Assembly: GCA_008828725.1 (NCBI GenBank)
Contig: MEHQ01002158.1
Coordinates: 105,911 to 169,910, forward strand
DNA length: 64,000 bases
Direction: 5' to 3'
Source: Saccharina japonica
Lineage: Eukaryota; Sar; Phaeophyceae; Laminariales; Laminariaceae
Within the stretch, counting starts at the first letter, position 1; the number at the start of each line of letters is the position of its first letter. Shown in pieces: positions 22,085 through 53,435 of this stretch. A model generated the notes under the pieces. It saw only the letters and a program-made list of their open reading frames with translations, was not told where the DNA came from and did no database searches. The translations under genes were made by a program, and so were the position numbers.

Positions 22085-22230
22085 GGTAGGTAGGGGTGGT
22101 GGCTTATTACCTGAGCTCCTCACTTGAGGAGTATACTAACAGGTCAGACAGAAAAAATTGCCTCAGAAGGCAAAAGCTAACTGCAACCCCTTTATGGTGT
22201 ACCGTGCGATGAGTTACGATGCGCTGCGAG
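22085..22230. repeat. Inverted copy of the 16.2-kb dispersed repeat
   Basis: GAGCTCCTCACTTGAGGAG...ATTGCCTCAGAAGGCAAAAGC...AACCCCTTTATGGTGTACCG is the reverse complement of the units at 16210 and 16500. Confidence 0.6.
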
Positions 22231-22289
22231 TACTGTTCTTCGGGTTATAAGCGTGTAAAAAATCTCAAATTACAGGAGGGAATATAACC

Positions 22290-22637
22290 CGATCGCCCCG
22301 GTAGACTTGTGATCAGCTTTAAAGGCTGCTAGCATTTTGGCACCCGAGTTAAAATACCACCGTGGTGATATTTTGACTTTATTTGAAAAATAAATAAAAA
22401 GGAACCAATTACTGAGAGCGCCTTCGTGGCGTGGGTAGGCGGAATCCGACGCAAGTCGACGAGGGAAGAAAGTGCCGAAATCTTCTCGCGATAAAACAAT
22501 GCAAGGCACGTACCCTAGTGGGGAGGGAGGAGAAGAAGAGCCTATTTAGTGACCCTGGATCTGAGCTATTATGACTGAAGAGGGAGAGAGAAAAGAAGGT
22601 CGAAGATAAAACAATGGGATGAAAACAAAAATAAAAC
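22290..22637 (+). mobile_element. tRNA-like SINE, copy 1
   Basis: Starts GATCGCCCCGGTAGACTTGT. The body GCGCCTTCGTGGCGTGGGTAG...GACGCAAGTCGACGAGGG and the A-rich tail match the copies at 51827 and 57341. Its B box is degraded here (GAGTTAAAATACC). Confidence 0.8.
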
Positions 22638-23190
22638 GTACGTAGCGCCTCGGAAAGAAGCTGTGCTGTGAGCATGCACCTCGAGTCGTCTACGACAGTA
22701 CTTACGATGTATCTTTTTTACACTCACTCCGTGAGCCAATTTCGGGGTGTAGGAATCCCAGTGGTCTGTCTGCACATGCTTGGGATAAAAGCCCCAAGGC
22801 GCATATGTATAATATGTAGTGCTGTGGCAGGGAAGGGGAGGGAGAGGCGCTGACGGGGGGCGTATCATATCCTTTGAGGGGGAGGGTGGGGGGTGCGGAG
22901 GAGGGGAGGGTACGCTTTGAGGCCCCTGAAATAATACCAAAAGCGATAATCCTGTGTGCCTTCTTCTCGTATTATATGAGCGGGCAGATTTCACCCAAAT
23001 CACCCCTGGGGGGAGGGAAGGTAGCAGGAGGACCAAGGATACAAAATGGAACGCATGCGGCTATAATGACAAATAACGAAAACGCTGATGAGGTGTTTTT
23101 TCACGTACGTTTATAGCACAAGGCAGAAAAAAATGCTGGCGACAAAAACCTGCATGAAGCGGTACGTAGCGAAACCCATACCAGCACATA

Positions 23191-23435
23191 TGTTAAGGTC
23201 TTAGTCCGTTGGGCTACTGGTAAAAGGTTAACCGATCGCCTACCCGAACTAAGCCTTATAACACTCTCCCCCCCCTGGAACCGCGAGGCCAATTGGCTTT
23301 GACACGACGGCCCGTATATCCGGTCTGTCCTGAATATTCCGCCGGTCCAGGGGGGGAGAGTGTTATAAGGCTTAGTTCGGGTAGGCGATCGGTTAACCTT
23401 TTACCAGTATAGCCCAACGGACTGAGACCTTAACA
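23191..23435. mobile_element. Foldback element with 90-bp arms
   Basis: The left arm (23191-23280, TGTTAAGGTCTTAGTCCG...) and right arm (23345-23435, ...CGGACTGAGACCTTAACA) are almost perfect inverted repeats; I see one substitution, a 2-bp indel and a C-run length difference. The 60-bp loop carries no ORF. CATA lies on both sides and may be a 4-bp target duplication. Confidence 0.75.
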
Positions 23436-23854
23436 CATACATGAAAAAACGAGAATCAATCGAAAACCCCCCGACGACCCCAAAAAAGAACCAGCGAAAC
23501 ACGGAAAACAACCGAGCGCAGCGAGCGGTGGCGTGAAACGTAAGCGACGCAGCTAACTACTGTGTATATCTGTCCGTGCTTCCGTCTTGTGCCTTGAGAT
23601 TCGTCTACGCTACGCTGGGGCCTTCCGTTCAGTATGCACGATGTGCGTAATGTACCTGTAAGTAGATTTTCAGACACCAAGAATACCGGAGGGAGATGAG
23701 AGGAGCAGCTTAACCGAGCCTGCGAGTAAGTACAGCAAGCAGTAGTATTGATACTACCGTGAATAAACCCCATCGATGGTCTTGCGTACGTACGTATGCG
23801 CGCTGAGTTTCCCCTTGATACGTACACTATTAGTCGTACCCCGAACCATGCCAG

Positions 23855-24190
23855 GGGGGGGGTGTACTTCCTTTTCATGCATGGTTGTAGTCGTACGACC
23901 ATAAACCCTCGCACCCCTACAATGCCGGGACGGAGCATGTCGGGTTTTCAGCGACCAGGCAGACATTGCTAGTACCAAGCGCGGAGCACCGTGAGGTGTT
24001 GGGCGAGTCGCGTGGAGGGTGAGCTGCATCCTACCAAGAACCGCTTGTGAGGCGGACTTGCATATGGATGGCAGCTTCACTGAGGTAATTTAGTTTCTGG
24101 TGTGGCCACTTCCTGAGACAGCAATGCGAGCACTATGTAACTGCCTCGCGGGTGCCTTACCATATACACACTGCGTAATACGATCATTCA
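23855..24190 (-). mobile_element. A-type retroelement, near full-length, with 16-bp flanking duplication
   Basis: CATGCCAGGGGGGGGG occurs immediately at the left edge (about 23849) and again immediately after the right edge (about 24191), as a target-site duplication would. The element itself matches 19751-20095 from TGTACT to ATACGATCATTC. The duplication contains the homopolymer, so tail and target share the C/G run. Confidence 0.75.
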
Positions 24191-24589
24191 TGCCAGGGGG
24201 GGGGCGGTATAGCGGACAAAATAAAAAACACCAAACAAAAAATAACTGGGCCACGATCCACACCCTACAACGCAATCCACAGGTAGATCAGGTAAATTGA
24301 CACACTATATGCCGGCATCCACGCGGAGCCCTTGTAGCAGACAAAAAACATACAAAACGTACATCAAACGTACATACTCGTACGTACCCACCAGAAACCG
24401 TCGTCGCCTTTTTGTACGAACAGCGGGCTTAGCTGGTAAACAAACACCCTATGTACGCATACAGTAAGTATAGTAAGTAGCAACGAAAAGCCAATCCGCG
24501 CGCGCGGGACGCAGCCGTTTTACAGTAGCCGGGTGGCAGAAAAAACTCAGCGTTACGTACATCCAGAAAGTTCACGTATTCTATTACGG

Positions 24590-24705
24590 GGTGGGCTAAT
24601 GTAGTAAATAGGACCTACGGCATACACAAAACTCTATATATGTATCTATTTTTACTGACAAAATTTGGTCCTATTTACTATGTTCCCTCGTAATAGTAGT
24701 ATATA
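24590..24705. mobile_element. MITE, 'GTAAATAGGACC' family, copy 2
   Basis: ATTACGGGGTGGGCTAATG and GTAAATAGGACCTACGG on the left, TTTGGTCCTATTTACTATG on the right. The extended outer arm GGGGTGGGCTAATG is mirrored in the copy at 59965-60075. Confidence 0.65.
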
Positions 24706-24709
24706 CGTA

Positions 24710-25690
24710 GGATGGGTTCGAGTTCAAAATCATCGCGCCTTTGATATTTTCTTCTCCCCGTTTTGACCCACGGGGGGTGAGATGATGCGTGTTCGATCCA
24801 CCCAAAGTCCACTCCGAGATTCCCATTGCCGCTCCACCAGCAAGCAGCGTTTCCTACTGTAGTACCGGGTTACCACGTCCCTGCAGAGGGCTCTCTCTCG
24901 TGACTGAATGCCGCCGCCCTCTGTTTGAACCTGAGGTACTGCTGTATAGTGATGGAGCCTCGATCATAAATACCGCGATATAAAAAATGCACTGCGACAA
25001 ACCGTCTTGCAGTTCATCAATACTCTTCTCGCGGTATGTCGCACGCACTCTCCCGGAGTTTTGGCACACCCCTCTGTGCGCGATAACCCCGCGATGCCTG
25101 TCTGTCTATACTGTGCAGAAATCGAATTATAAATCCTTTCGTTCGTGCTTTTTTAACGCACACTCCTGCTTGCTGTGCAGCCACAACCTTTAGAAAGTGC
25201 CCCACAAGAAACTCAGCCTAAACATTACGGGGGAAATAATAAAGTCGACAGCTATTATTATACTGAAGTTAGTGTGGGACACACCCCTTTCTCAAATAAG
25301 AAAGTCAGCCTAAAGCCCGATTTCTGGTTTCTTATGAGCGAGCCGGTACTGTAACTCCGGTATGTGCGATAACTCGAATTTTTCTTGCGGTAGACCAGGC
25401 ATACTCAACAACAGAGACAAAAGGTGTAGCGCGCGCGGCCAACAGGTTGTGGCACATATACGGGTGTGTGTATGAGCGGAGCCGTGGCCAAGTTTTCCAA
25501 GATTTAAGATTTAAGATTTCAAGATTTTATTAACCAACGGAACAACGGACAGACTCCACACAAAAATACAAAAAAATACCGGTACGTACTAGACGTATTT
25601 AAACCTCGAAATAGGTCTATATATCTGGATCTGAACCGAACAAAGCCCTATCGAGTTTTAGACGTGAAAAAGATAGGCCCTTATTTTCCA
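24710..25690. other. Intergenic, no gene seen
   Basis: Between the histidine kinase and the receptor kinase. Short open frames only, without domain-like sequence. No RNA gene recognised. Confidence 0.5.
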
Positions 25691-25739
25691 CCTACCGACC
25701 ACGGCAGACCACCGTGAAAAGCGGATTTTCCCAAAATAT

Positions 25740-25900
25740 GCACTTGGGCACTTTTTTGACCAAGTGCATATTTGAAGCAAGTTTACGAGCATTTTCCAGC
25801 AAACAAACGACATTCCAGGTGCCGATGCGGCACGGGCTCGCGAGGCAACTCCGAGGCAGCCCTATCATAGCACAGACACAGCAGCAACACAGCACAGCAC
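25740..25900 (-). pseudogene. Fragment resembling a LINE endonuclease (EEP) start
   Basis: Minus-strand frame gives CRIGTWNVVCLLENARKLA. This resembles the 'IGTWNVRTL...GKL' opening of the AP-endonuclease-like domain of many non-LTR retrotransposons. The similarity does not continue: the frame ends shortly after at about 25692 and no catalytic Glu/His motifs follow. Best read as a short fossil. Identification rests on about 20 residues. Confidence 0.35.
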
Positions 25901-26289
25901 ATGGGCCACCATCCTCGTCACGCCGCAACCAACCGCCCGGAATACCATGGAACCGCAGCACCATACTTACAGCAGCAGCAATCCTGGCTGTCGCGAGAGC
26001 AATGCTGCATCTCAGGGGGGCATGAATAGATACAACGCACAAGGGCTGCAGGAAATCCGAGACTACGGAGTTGCGCGTCTGCCTTGGATCGGCAGGGGTG
26101 ATGGTGTTGGAGAGCGCCGGCCGCTTAGCTCGCGCCCAGACCTTACATACAACAACGCCTAGGTTACGGGTACCAGGCGCACCCATCGCGTGTTCAGTCC
26201 TGATGCGTTCTGTGGATCGGTCATCAACCGGATCAGACACGTGCCCCTGGCTGGGCATCTTCGGGTGTTGGTTTTTAGGTACCGGTATC

Positions 26290-26291
<2 letters not shown>

Positions 26292-26325
<34 letters not shown>
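26292..26325. repeat. (CTG)n microsatellite
   Basis: About 11 triplets. Other short CAG/CTG runs occur at 26730, 27920, 28772-28802 and 29107-29130. Confidence 0.85.
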
Positions 26326-27394
26326 GTCTTGTGTTCCTACGCATGCTCGGCACATACGACCATGGAAACCCCGCAAACCGTAAATTCCTGTGTTTTTCTG
26401 TTCGATTCGTCGAGCAAGATCTGGCTTTTCGGCCGAAGATCCGGCTTTTCGACCAAAATAGGCCTATGCCGAGTTTTAGACGTGGCGGCGATTTGCGCCC
26501 AAAAGTTGAAAATATCGAATGGCCAAGCTCTTCCATTTGGGACTACATAACACCTATCCTCGAGGATTAAATAGGTCTACTACGTACCAAATTAAAAAAT
26601 GTTCCGAATCATGCGATTGGGTAGTTCATGTACCGCCAAAGTGAATTTTTCAACCATCGGAGAGCTCCGCGTGCAAGGGCAAGCAGCAAGGGCAAGCAGG
26701 CAAAAAAAAAAGGCGAAAAGGTGCGGTGTGTGCAGCAGCAGCAGCAGCAGTGTGCAGGATATACTGGTACTATCCACATCACATCCAGAGCGTACGTAGC
26801 GCATATGTATATGTAGAGCAGGAGGAGGGCCTCTTCCTGCTGCTGCTATTCTCCAGCGCAATAACGAACGGTGTGCTGTCGGGAGTCGGAGCTGGATAAG
26901 AGCTAGGGGAGACATCGAGGAGAGGGTGGTGGGTGGTGGTGGGTGGTGACGGATTTGATATTTGACGATTGCTGTGTGGTCTGTCTGTAAAAAAAACTAC
27001 TGCTTGTACCCTGCTTGTACGTACGAGAAAGCGACCTTTCGATCATCAGCACGTATGCTACATAGGCGCTAGGTACGCTGCTTGTACAAAAATTCTTGGT
27101 GTGCTTGACAGACTATATACTGCTGCTGTTGTTGTACTGCTGCTGTACGTAGGCATGAAAGCGTCTATCTGGTTGGCGCGGTGTATTTTATCTTCTGCTG
27201 GTGGTGTTGTTGTATCCCTCGCCACGAGAAAGCACTTTACTCGTGCGAGTATTTCTCTCGCCTCTCGTATCTCGTATAAAAACGAGTATGTACTCGTACA
27301 GCAGAGACTTGACTTGATCGTTATTTGCCACGAACGCACTGCCCGTGGCTTCTATGTTCGGCACCAAGAAGGCTACGTAGCAGAGAGTACTTGT

Positions 27395-27466
27395 GAACGG
27401 AAATATAAGGATCGTTTGTTATTAATACCACAATCCTATCGGTCCCTACATTTCCGGACGGAGAGG
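27395..27466. mobile_element. Stowaway-like mini-MITE (degraded)
   Basis: GGAAATATAAGGATCGTTTG on the left and TCGGTCCCTACATTTCCGG then AGAGGTA on the right. Weaker arms than the other copies. Confidence 0.45.
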
Positions 27467-28770
27467 TAAAATCAGCGGAAAGCGACCAGGCTGTTTACCT
27501 ACAGGCAGTACATACGTACAACAGCAGCAGTTTCCCGCGTTGTGTATACGACGAGAATACGATGACACAACTCGAGGTAGGGATATCCTCAAGCTGCTGT
27601 GGTTGATGCAGTTGTATACTCGTACTGCTGTAGTTTTTGTCATCTGATCATCAGCGAGCATACGTAGCATTTTGGAATTTTGAATCAGGTCAAAAGCGAG
27701 AAGGATCAAGAGTTCACGAGAGGAGATTTTGAGATTTGGATCCATACTCGTCGTACGAACTTTTTTCTTCTTTTTCAAAAAAAGAAATGTTGCCGCGCCT
27801 ACGAGCTACGAGCCCTTCCCAACCAAGCTCTCCCCCCGCGTGGTCAAGGGGAAGGCCACTCCTTTTTGGCGCACAGGACTAGGATACGTAGCTGGCCGAG
27901 AAGCGCTAGACGTACAGCAGCAGCAGCAGCAGCTGCAGTGTCTGTGGTATTTTACGGAAACGTGGAAAACTGCCTCGTACTATTCACATACTACTGACTT
28001 GGGTATACTGGCAGTATATATATATATATTAAATACTGTTGTTTGTATACCAAGCGGTGTACGAATGACATCAAACTTTTTTGTGGCTGTTGCTCGTTGC
28101 AAGAAATAAAAAGGTTTGCCTGGCGGAACAAAATCTGTACCACAGGATGTATTTCGTTCGGATCTTCGTAGACGTATCTTTTTGTCACGTATGATATCCT
28201 TCCGTTGACCTTTGCAGGATCCAGTATCCTTCACCAGAAGCGCATGTGGAACATATATACAACACGCGCGGCTGACACTATACCACAATTCACGCATCTC
28301 GCAGCTTGCAAAGTTAAAGTTGGGCATCGACGAGTTCGGTAGGACGCGTACAAGCAGTATTTATACGATCACGATGAGGAGAGTGCTGATTGGTATGACG
28401 TGTGCGGCGTACGTACGTACGACTGCTGTACATTAGTAGTACAAGCAGTACAGTAGTAGCATACTGTTTGCAGTTTGCATTGTGTGCAGTATCACAGCTC
28501 GGACACCCAATCTGTTACCCCCCCCCAATCAAATAGCAGCCGCCGATCCATGCTGCCACCGCTGCCACCGCTACTACAGCAGTATACCTATACCGCTACC
28601 CCGACCCGTTGGCCTTGCCGTGGGCATGTCGCGGATACTGCCCCACGAAAAAGCCAAACAATGTATATACGTACGGACGTATCATATATCCCTGATGTTT
28701 TCCCCCAGGCGCTACGTACAAACACGGCAACCTTGAAGAGAAAGAGAGAATGGCCGCACCGATATGTTTT

Positions 28771-28802
<32 letters not shown>

Positions 28803-28950
28803 GACTCACTGATCCGTGTTGCTCTCCCGCTTCTCTAAATTCACCACTTAATGCACCCCTATTTCTGCGCGGGACACAGGAAACGAAAAAAGAACACGCT
28901 CAAGCAGACGGGTGGGTAGGCGGGAGGGCGGTTGGCAGCTGCTTGGCGCC

Positions 28951-48461
<19,511 letters not shown>

Positions 48462-48544
48462 CGACAACCTTCTCGGCGACGTGGGGCGGCAGAAAGGTGA
48501 CGGGCACCGCTCGACGGCGTCGACATCGGCACCGGCGAAGCCGC

Positions 48545-48876
48545 CTAACCGGCACCGCCGCAGGGGCTCTTCGTTGAGCGGCTCGGGAAAGTCGGCGACA
48601 GCAGCAGCAGCGGCGGCCGCGGCAGCAGCCGGCGCACCCCGATCGTTTCTGCCGTAAGAAGAGGTGGCTTGTCTTTTGTTTGGGTGACAGCGCCGCGCGA
48701 GCCCTCGACTGAGCGGCTCGGGATACTCGGCGACAACAACAACAGCAGCAGCAGCAGCGGCAGGACCTAGCACGCCCCGATCGTCGGTGCCGTAAAATGA
48801 TGTCGGTGGCGGCGGTAGCGATAAGACAGCGTTCTCGATGAACGCGGGGCGACAGAGCAGTGACGGTTACCCCCCA

Positions 48877-48910
<34 letters not shown>

Positions 48911-49193
48911 GTAACCGCCCTGGAAGTGCACCCAGGGTTTTGAGGACAACGCGCTTGGATTAACGCTAGTGTGGGAATGTTTTTGCAGTAGTAAAAGGAG
49001 GCTGACCTTAACCGGCACCACCGCCTTACTAAGTAGCTCTCGGCTGAGTGGCTCGTCGGGCAGCAGTAGTACAGCAGTACAGCAGGAGCCAGCGCGTGCC
49101 GATCGTTGTTGCCGTCAAGAGGTGGCCGTCTTGTTAGGCGACGGCGCCGCGCGAGCCTTTTCTTCTTAACTGGGCGACTCGGGCACAGCTTGT

Positions 49194-49229
<36 letters not shown>

Positions 49230-49235
49230 CCAGCG
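48545..49235 (+). repeat. Degenerate tandem copies of the receptor-kinase tail sequence
   Basis: The phrase TTGAGCGGCTCGGGAAAGTC...CAGCAGC...CACCCCGATCG...TGCCGTAA at 48575-48658 recurs as ACTGAGCGGCTCGGGATACT...GCACGCCCCGATCG...TGCCGTAA (48710-48796), CGGCTGAGTGGCTCGTCGGG...GTGCCGATCG...TGCCGTCA (49041-49118) and once more, weaker, near 49165-49240. Later copies have frame breaks, so they are 3' flank rather than exon. Confidence 0.6.
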
Positions 49236-49399
49236 CGCCCTACCTTGTGTCGCCCATGCACGCTGTATTGATGAAGGATAATCGTCCCAATTTGTAGAGA
49301 GGTCAGCGGGTGTAGCCGTGCACTATTAGCTCGAACCATTAAATAATTGTTGTTCAAGGACGTCGATAGCACATACATACATGATACACGTATGTAGCA

Positions 49400-50400
49400 G
49401 GTACCATGAAACAGTTTTAACCCTGCAGCGGATGCAGTTACGAGATCGTTTTACACCTGGAGCGGCTGAGCCGAAAGGATCTCCAAACTTAAATCTTGTA
49501 CTCGTACGGTTCTAAAGAAAATGGTATATCTGGTAGACTATATACCGGAGAGATAGGAGTGGGCTTACCGGGAAAGTTTGTTATTATTAAGTCTTTGCGC
49601 CTTGAGCTGATTTTGTTTTCCCTACGACGTGTATACCGTCAACTGGCGGGAAAATACCCGGTATACCGTTTTTTGGCTTTGGTTGTTGCTGTCGGACTTT
49701 CCGTCACAAAAGACCCCAGAAAACGGGAGAGTTTGTGCATGTTTTACCTGTGGTTTTTTGTTTGAATGGAATTTCGCCCTGGAGGGCATTTTTTTTTAAC
49801 GTGGTTATGTTTGCGATTGCTGCAAGGTAGCTGTTTTTGTCAGGGGATCAACGGGTATACCAGGTGTGTATCATCTGCGAGCGCTTCTTAACTCGTGGGT
49901 GGCGTGTGTTCTTTGTAATTACCATTGCTTTGTGTTGTTCTGTTTTGTGCCTTTTCAAGTCTTTCGTTTTTTGATGGCTATGCATCATGCGACTAGTAGT
50001 GGTCCTCCTAGCAACTAAAAGGTGGCCGGACGTTAGCTTTTTACCAGGTTGTTTTTTTAATTTAATAGTGGAGAAGAGTTTTAGAGACTGTGGGAACCGT
50101 TCGAGAATATCCTGTTGCTTTTTTGTTGTGTAGAGATATTAGGCGTTTGGTCCATACCTGGTATTTTTTTGTGAACAACTCATTTTCTAGCAGCAACGTG
50201 GCACTGGTTGTTCGCGTGAGTGGGAATACATACCAAGAGGACACACCACAGACAGGACGGTGCTGCCAGACTGGTACATAGAACACGCGAACACAAACAT
50301 GTTTTTTCGTTTAACGCTTTCGCTTTATGTGCGTTTTTTTCCCCAGTATTTTTGTTTTCGCTTGTTGTTTAGTTTTGCGGCATTTCAAGCGTGTTTTATA
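49400..50400. other. Intergenic, no feature seen
   Basis: AT-richer sequence with short frames only; no domain-like translation and no clear repeat. Confidence 0.5.
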
Positions 50401-50404
50401 GTCG

Positions 50405-50655
50405 ATGCCCCCCCCCCCCCCGTGCTCCGTCTCGAAAGGGATGCGTGGTCAGGTCAAACGACTAAGGCACGTAACAAATAAATGGGTACGCCCCCCCCCC
50501 CAACACCTCACGGCGCTTCGCGCTTGGTGCTAGCAATGTCTGCCTGGTCGGTGAAAACCCGACATGCTCCGCCCCGGCATTCATTGTAGGGATGCGAGGG
50601 TCTATGGTCATACGACTACGGCCATGCATGAAAATGAAGTACACCTCCGCGCCCC
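50405..50655 (-). mobile_element. B-type and A-type poly(C)-tailed ends in series
   Basis: B-type: CGTGCTCCGTCTCGAAAGGG...AACGACTAAGGCACGTAACAA then C(10). A-type: CACGGCGCTTCGCGCTTGG...CGACATGCTCCGCCCCGG...GCATGAAAATGAAGTACACC. Tails point right. Confidence 0.7.
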
Positions 50656-50994
50656 TTAGAGAATAAAGCGATGGGCAAGTTCTTTCAACATAAAGGCGCA
50701 ACACGTTTTTTTTTGTGTGTGGCTTGCAGGCCCTCCTCCCATGTGGCGGCTCTCTCGCACGGCTGTCGAGGTCTTTTGTCTTCTTTTTTTTTGCTATGTA
50801 GTTGTGGGGTACGAGTATCCGATTTAAGATCGTCCAAAACTAAGGAGAAAACGGACTTTTACTATGAATAGTAGTATAGACACGACAACGATATGCGTTG
50901 CCGTGCTGTTCCCTGCGTGTTACATTAGTGCGTGTATACGGTGATCGGGGTGGTGGTGGTGGTCGTCAGGTTGGGAACTGCCAATCCGAACAGA

Positions 50995-51826
50995 CAGCCA
51001 GCCTAACGTTGGTTTTAGGCCAACCTGATGTTGGTTTTATGCCAACCTAATGTTGGTTTTAGACCAACCTAATGTTGGTTTTAGACCAACCAAATATTAG
51101 TTTCAGACCAACCTTACATTGGTTTTAGACCAACCTAACATTGGTTTTAGACCAACCTAACATTGGTTTTAGACCAACCTAACATTGGTTTTAGACCAAC
51201 CTAACATTGGTTTTAGACCAACCTAATACTTCGTATGGTTTTAGACCAGCCTAATATTGGTTTTTGACCAACCTAATATTGGTTTTAGACCAACCTTAAA
51301 TTGGTTTTTGACCACAACCTATTATTGGTTTTAGACCAACCTATTATTGGTTTTAGACCAACCTAATATTGTTTTTTAGACTAGCCCTAATATTGGTTTT
51401 AGACCAACCTAACGTTGGTTTTAGGCCAACCTAATGTTGGTTTGAGACCAACCTAATGTTGGTTTTAGACCAACCTAATATTGGTTGTAGACCAACCTAA
51501 CATTGGTTGCAGACCAACCTAACATTGGTTTTAGACCAACCTAATATTGGTTTTAGACCAAGCTAGTATTGGTGTTTTGACCAACCTACCATTGGTTTTA
51601 GACCAACCAATTATTGGTTTTAGACCAACCTAATAGTGGTTTTAGACCAATCTAACATTGGTTTTAGACCAACCTAGTATTATTGGTGTTTAGACCAACC
51701 CTAAAAAAAGGTGTAGACCAACCCAGTATTGGTTTTAGACCAACCTACAGCAATGTTGGTTTTAGACCAACCTAATATTGGTTCTAGACCAACCTGCAGT
51801 ATTGTTGGTTTTAGACCAGCCTAATC
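50995..51826. repeat. 22-bp palindromic tandem array (TTGGTTTTAGACCAACC)
   Basis: About 38 units. Each unit is itself a hairpin (TTGGT...ACCAA), so the array can fold on either strand. It is interrupted at 51827 by a SINE and resumes for about 40 bp at 52163. Confidence 0.85.
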
Positions 51827-52162
51827 CGGTCGCCCCGGTAGACCAGTGGTCAGCTTCAAAGGCTACTGGCATTGGTACCCAAGTTCGAAGCCCACCGTGT
51901 TGAGATTTTCACTTTATTTGAAAAAATAAAAAGGAACCATTTGCTGAGAGCGCCTTCGTGGTGTGGGTAGGCGGAATCCGACGCAAGTCGACGAGGGAAG
52001 ATAGTGCTGAAATCTTCTCGCGATTGCAAGGCACGTACCGTAGTGGGGAGGGGGGAGAGAAGAAGAGTCTACTTAGTGACCCTGGATCTGAGTTACGACT
52101 AAAGAGGGAGAGAGAAAAGAAGGGCGAAGATAATAAATGGGATGGACAACAAAAAAAAAAAA
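51827..52162 (+). mobile_element. tRNA-like SINE inserted in the 22-bp array
   Basis: Starts CGGTCGCCCCGGTAGACCAG. A box-like TAGACCAGTGG matches the Pol III consensus TRGYNNARNNG at all but one position; GTTCGAAGC about 45 bp later is a perfect B box (GWTCRANNC). The body carries GCGCCTTCGTGGTGTGGGTAG and ends in an A-rich tail with A(12). Confidence 0.85.
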
Positions 52163-52345
52163 TGGTTTTAGACCAACCTCATATTGGTCTTGGTATAAAC
52201 CTCCCTGTCTACGCCTCGAAAATAGACTTTTACTATTAATAACCCTTCTATTTCTACTGAAAATAATATACGAAGTACCACATTAACACCAAAGTAGTGT
52301 TGTCCCCAAAAAGTTGGTGGGAGTTCTTGGAGGTAAAATTCGGAT

Positions 52346-52650
52346 CGGTACGGAAACTTAAAACAACCAGGTTTCGCAGGAATTTTCCCGCTTAACTATG
52401 TACGAGCTTGGGCGCTGTTTAAGCAGAACTAGATCCCGCTTGGAGCTTTTAAGAGAGGAGTTCGTTCTTATCCCGGGGTAACAACATAAAAACGCCTCTT
52501 ACTGTACGGAAACTCAAATAACCAGGTTTCGCAGGAATTTTCCCGCTTAACTATATACGAGCTCGGGCGCTGTTTAAGCAGAACTAGATCCCGCTTCGAG
52601 CTTTTAAGAGAGGAGTTCGTTCTTATCCCGGGGTAACAAAACATAAAAAA
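52346..52650. repeat. 150-bp tandem duplication
   Basis: AACCAGGTTTCGCAGGAATT...GCTTTTAAGAGAGGAGTTCG...TATCCCGGGGTAACA occurs twice (from about 52365 and about 52513), nearly identical. Confidence 0.75.
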
Positions 52651-52914
52651 AAAACGTCTCTTAAACGGGGATACGAGCGGTCGACGCGTCCTACGATCGA
52701 GGTCCCAGTGACACTTTTTGGCTGAAATTATTTCTGAACGATCTATTAAAAGCTCCTTAACCCAGACTCGTCGGACTTTGATCATTATTGTCATTATTTT
52801 GTTGCAATATTGTTCCTTTTTTGCTTCGGCCATGGGATTTTCAATCGGATACGTAACACTTTTTTTACTTTCCTCCAAAATCAGGTGTAGAGCTCTTCAA
52901 GTGACCACCCTTAG

Positions 52915-53100
52915 AAGGCAAAAATGGTGCATCTCTATCATCGTGGCATGCGTCGGTCCGGGAAGGAAAAAAAAAGGTGGTATTCGTACGTACTTCAAGT
53001 AAAGAGCTCCAGAAAAACCATGGCGCACCTCTATCGTAGCATGCGTCGGTCCGGGGAGAGAAAAAAAAAAGGTGGTATTCGTACGTACGTATATACATAT
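52915..53100. repeat. 110-bp tandem duplication
   Basis: CACCTCTATCGTAGCATGCG and TCGGTCCGGGGAGAG then AAAAGGTGGTATTCGTACG appear twice (about 52930 and 53025). Confidence 0.7.
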
Positions 53101-53347
53101 AACACTGGTCTATTCCGAGGCACCGCACTTAAACCCCGTAACTTTTGCTGCGTTTAAAAAAAATAATAAATCGTATTATTTTAGCCTCAAATCACAAAGC
53201 GATCGCCGCTTCGCATGAAACATGAGAATAGACGATCGAATCGAATTACCCCACGCTACTCTTGGCTATCATAAGGAACCAACAAACCAACCACCCAACC
53301 GAAAATAACAAAGCATGGACCGTGTGTCAAAGAAAAAGCAACGATCA

Positions 53348-53435
53348 CCCTGTGGCCCCGAAATACAAGAAACGTCGGTGTATTAATACCAAACACCTAG
53401 ATACGTAACGGTCCTTACAAATTCCGCCACACAAA
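53348..53435. mobile_element. Stowaway-like mini-MITE (degraded)
   Basis: TGTGGCCCCGAAATACAAG ... CGGTCCTTACAAATTCCGCC then ACACAAAGTA. Confidence 0.45.

Noticed and set aside
17415-24190. A-type elements as tRNA-derived SINEs
   Set aside because: The segment TAGTGTTAATATGGTAAGG near their inner end recalls an A box, but I find no B box at a suitable distance, so a Pol III promoter is not supported.
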